Shown here: positions 14,768 through 15,262 of the stretch, piece after piece
How the letters are laid out: each line of letters starts with the position of its first letter
Position numbering within the stretch: the stretch's first letter is position 1
Origin: CG-Epi1 sp964634895
GTDB taxonomy: Archaea; Thermoplasmatota; Poseidoniia; MGIII; CG-Epi1
Direction: 5' to 3'
Assembly: GCA_964634895.1 (NCBI GenBank)
Contig: CAZWJS010000032.1
Location: forward strand, 1 to 15,262
Length of the DNA stretch: 15,262 nucleotides
Notes under the pieces: generated by a model
Seen by the model: only the letters and a program-made list of their open reading frames with translations
The model's database searches: none
Told to the model about the DNA's origin: nothing
Program-made: the position numbers and the translations under genes

Positions 14768-15262
14768 CTAATGAGGTAAAGGGAAATTTTTACAAAACTC
14801 TGAAACTTCTTCTTTAACTTTGTTTTGAGCTGAAGAATCACCTTTAGAAACAATTACTCTATGTATCCAATCTGCAATCTTTTCCATTTCTTTAGTTCCC
14901 ATGCTTCTAGTAGTAACTGCTGGAGTCCCTAGACGAATGCCACTCGTTTGCATAGGAGGGCGTGGATCCTTAGGGATTCCGTTATGATTGGTGATAATTC
15001 CGGCTTTTTCCAACCACAGTGCAACTTCCTTTCCTGTGTTCTCAGGAACCACTTTCCTTAAATCTACAAGCATCAAGTGATTATCTGTCCCGCCACTAAC
15101 TAATCTATACCCCTTTAATTTCAAAGCTGACGCTAAAGCTTGGGCATTAGTAATAATTCTCTTCGTGTAATCCTTGAATTTTGGTTCTAATGCTTCTCCA
15201 AAACATACAGCCTTACCAGCAATTACATGCATTAATGGCCCTCCTTGGGAACCAGGAAAAAC
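14768..15262 (-). CDS. glyA: Serine hydroxymethyltransferase, C-terminal 164 residues (cut by window edge)
   Basis: The frame is open to the last base of the window, and the codons at the edge read VFPGSQGGPLMHVIAGKAV, the highly conserved stretch just after the PLP-lysine loop of SHMT. Downstream are GGTDNHLMLVDLR, the NHNGIPKDPRPP block and TSGIRLGTPAVTTRSM, which carries the conserved substrate-binding Arg of SGIR. SHMT converts serine and a tetrahydropterin carrier to glycine and the methylene form, feeding one-carbon metabolism. The missing part (about 250-270 residues in a family of roughly 420-430) includes the catalytic lysine and most of the PLP domain. An internal Met at 15232 is not the start. 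Whether the carrier is tetrahydrofolate or an archaeal pterin cannot be seen here. Confidence 0.96.
   Translation of the reverse strand, partial: VFPGSQGGPLMHVIAGKAVCFGEALEPKFKDYTKRIITNAQALASALKLKGYRLVSGGTDNHLMLVDLRKVVPENTGKEVALWLEKAGIITNHNGIPKDPRPPMQTSGIRLGTPAVTTRSMGTKEMEKIADWIHRVIVSKGDSSAQNKVKEEVSEFCKNFPLPH

Overview
The window looks like a compact archaeal chromosome segment, most probably from a marine Thermoplasmatota lineage (Marine Group II/III, 'Poseidoniia'-like). The reasons are an Obg-like GTPase of the archaeal/fungal Ygr210 type with an NKxD motif, TATA-like boxes about 25-30 nt upstream of start codons with almost no usable Shine-Dalgarno sites, frequent GTG starts, intergenic gaps of 85 nt or less, and large secreted proteins built from beta-propeller, PKD and CARDB-type domains. 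The phylum is an inference from gene content and style; no rRNA marker is present. Twelve protein genes are supported. I saw no tRNA, rRNA, CRISPR array, insertion sequence or other mobile element. No gene-free stretch exceeds 300 bases.

Left part (1-2003, minus strand): a 54-residue small protein, preceded by a 585-residue secreted protein with eight near-identical propeller blades, two PKD domains and a C-terminal membrane tail. The two starts share an almost identical 19-nt element, and the central blades are much richer in G+C than the rest of the window.

Centre left (2089-6892): a YciA-type acyl-CoA thioesterase (minus) is divergent, across only 48 nt, from a plant-type asparaginase/isoaspartyl peptidase (plus). 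Next on the plus strand come a His-rich LVIVD-type lipoprotein overlapping a flavodoxin-like FMN reductase by 4 nt, then a non-hydrolysing UDP-GlcNAc 2-epimerase. The epimerase is convergent with, and overlaps by 4 nt, the last gene of a minus-strand operon.

Right part (6889-14720, minus strand): a tight four-gene operon, in transcription order a 1770-residue surface protein, an Obg-like GTPase, a small multi-pass membrane protein of the HGSNAT/DUF1624 type and a YggS-type PLP-binding protein, with junctions of TAATG, a 1-nt gap and ATGA. The surface protein contains a 100-N assembly gap (13989-14088), so its length is provisional. Upstream is the C-terminal 164 residues of serine hydroxymethyltransferase, cut by the window edge.

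How the genes relate: housekeeping (one-carbon metabolism, translation-associated GTPase, PLP homeostasis, CoA-ester hydrolysis, peptide repair/degradation) is interleaved with three exported proteins and an enzyme for UDP-ManNAc precursors of surface glycans. I do not see a defence system, biosynthetic cluster or other clearly new multi-gene system. The best leads are the duplicated start-site element, the mosaic blade-repeat gene with its small neighbour, and the surface protein that joins a giant ectodomain to a cytoplasmic zinc ribbon.
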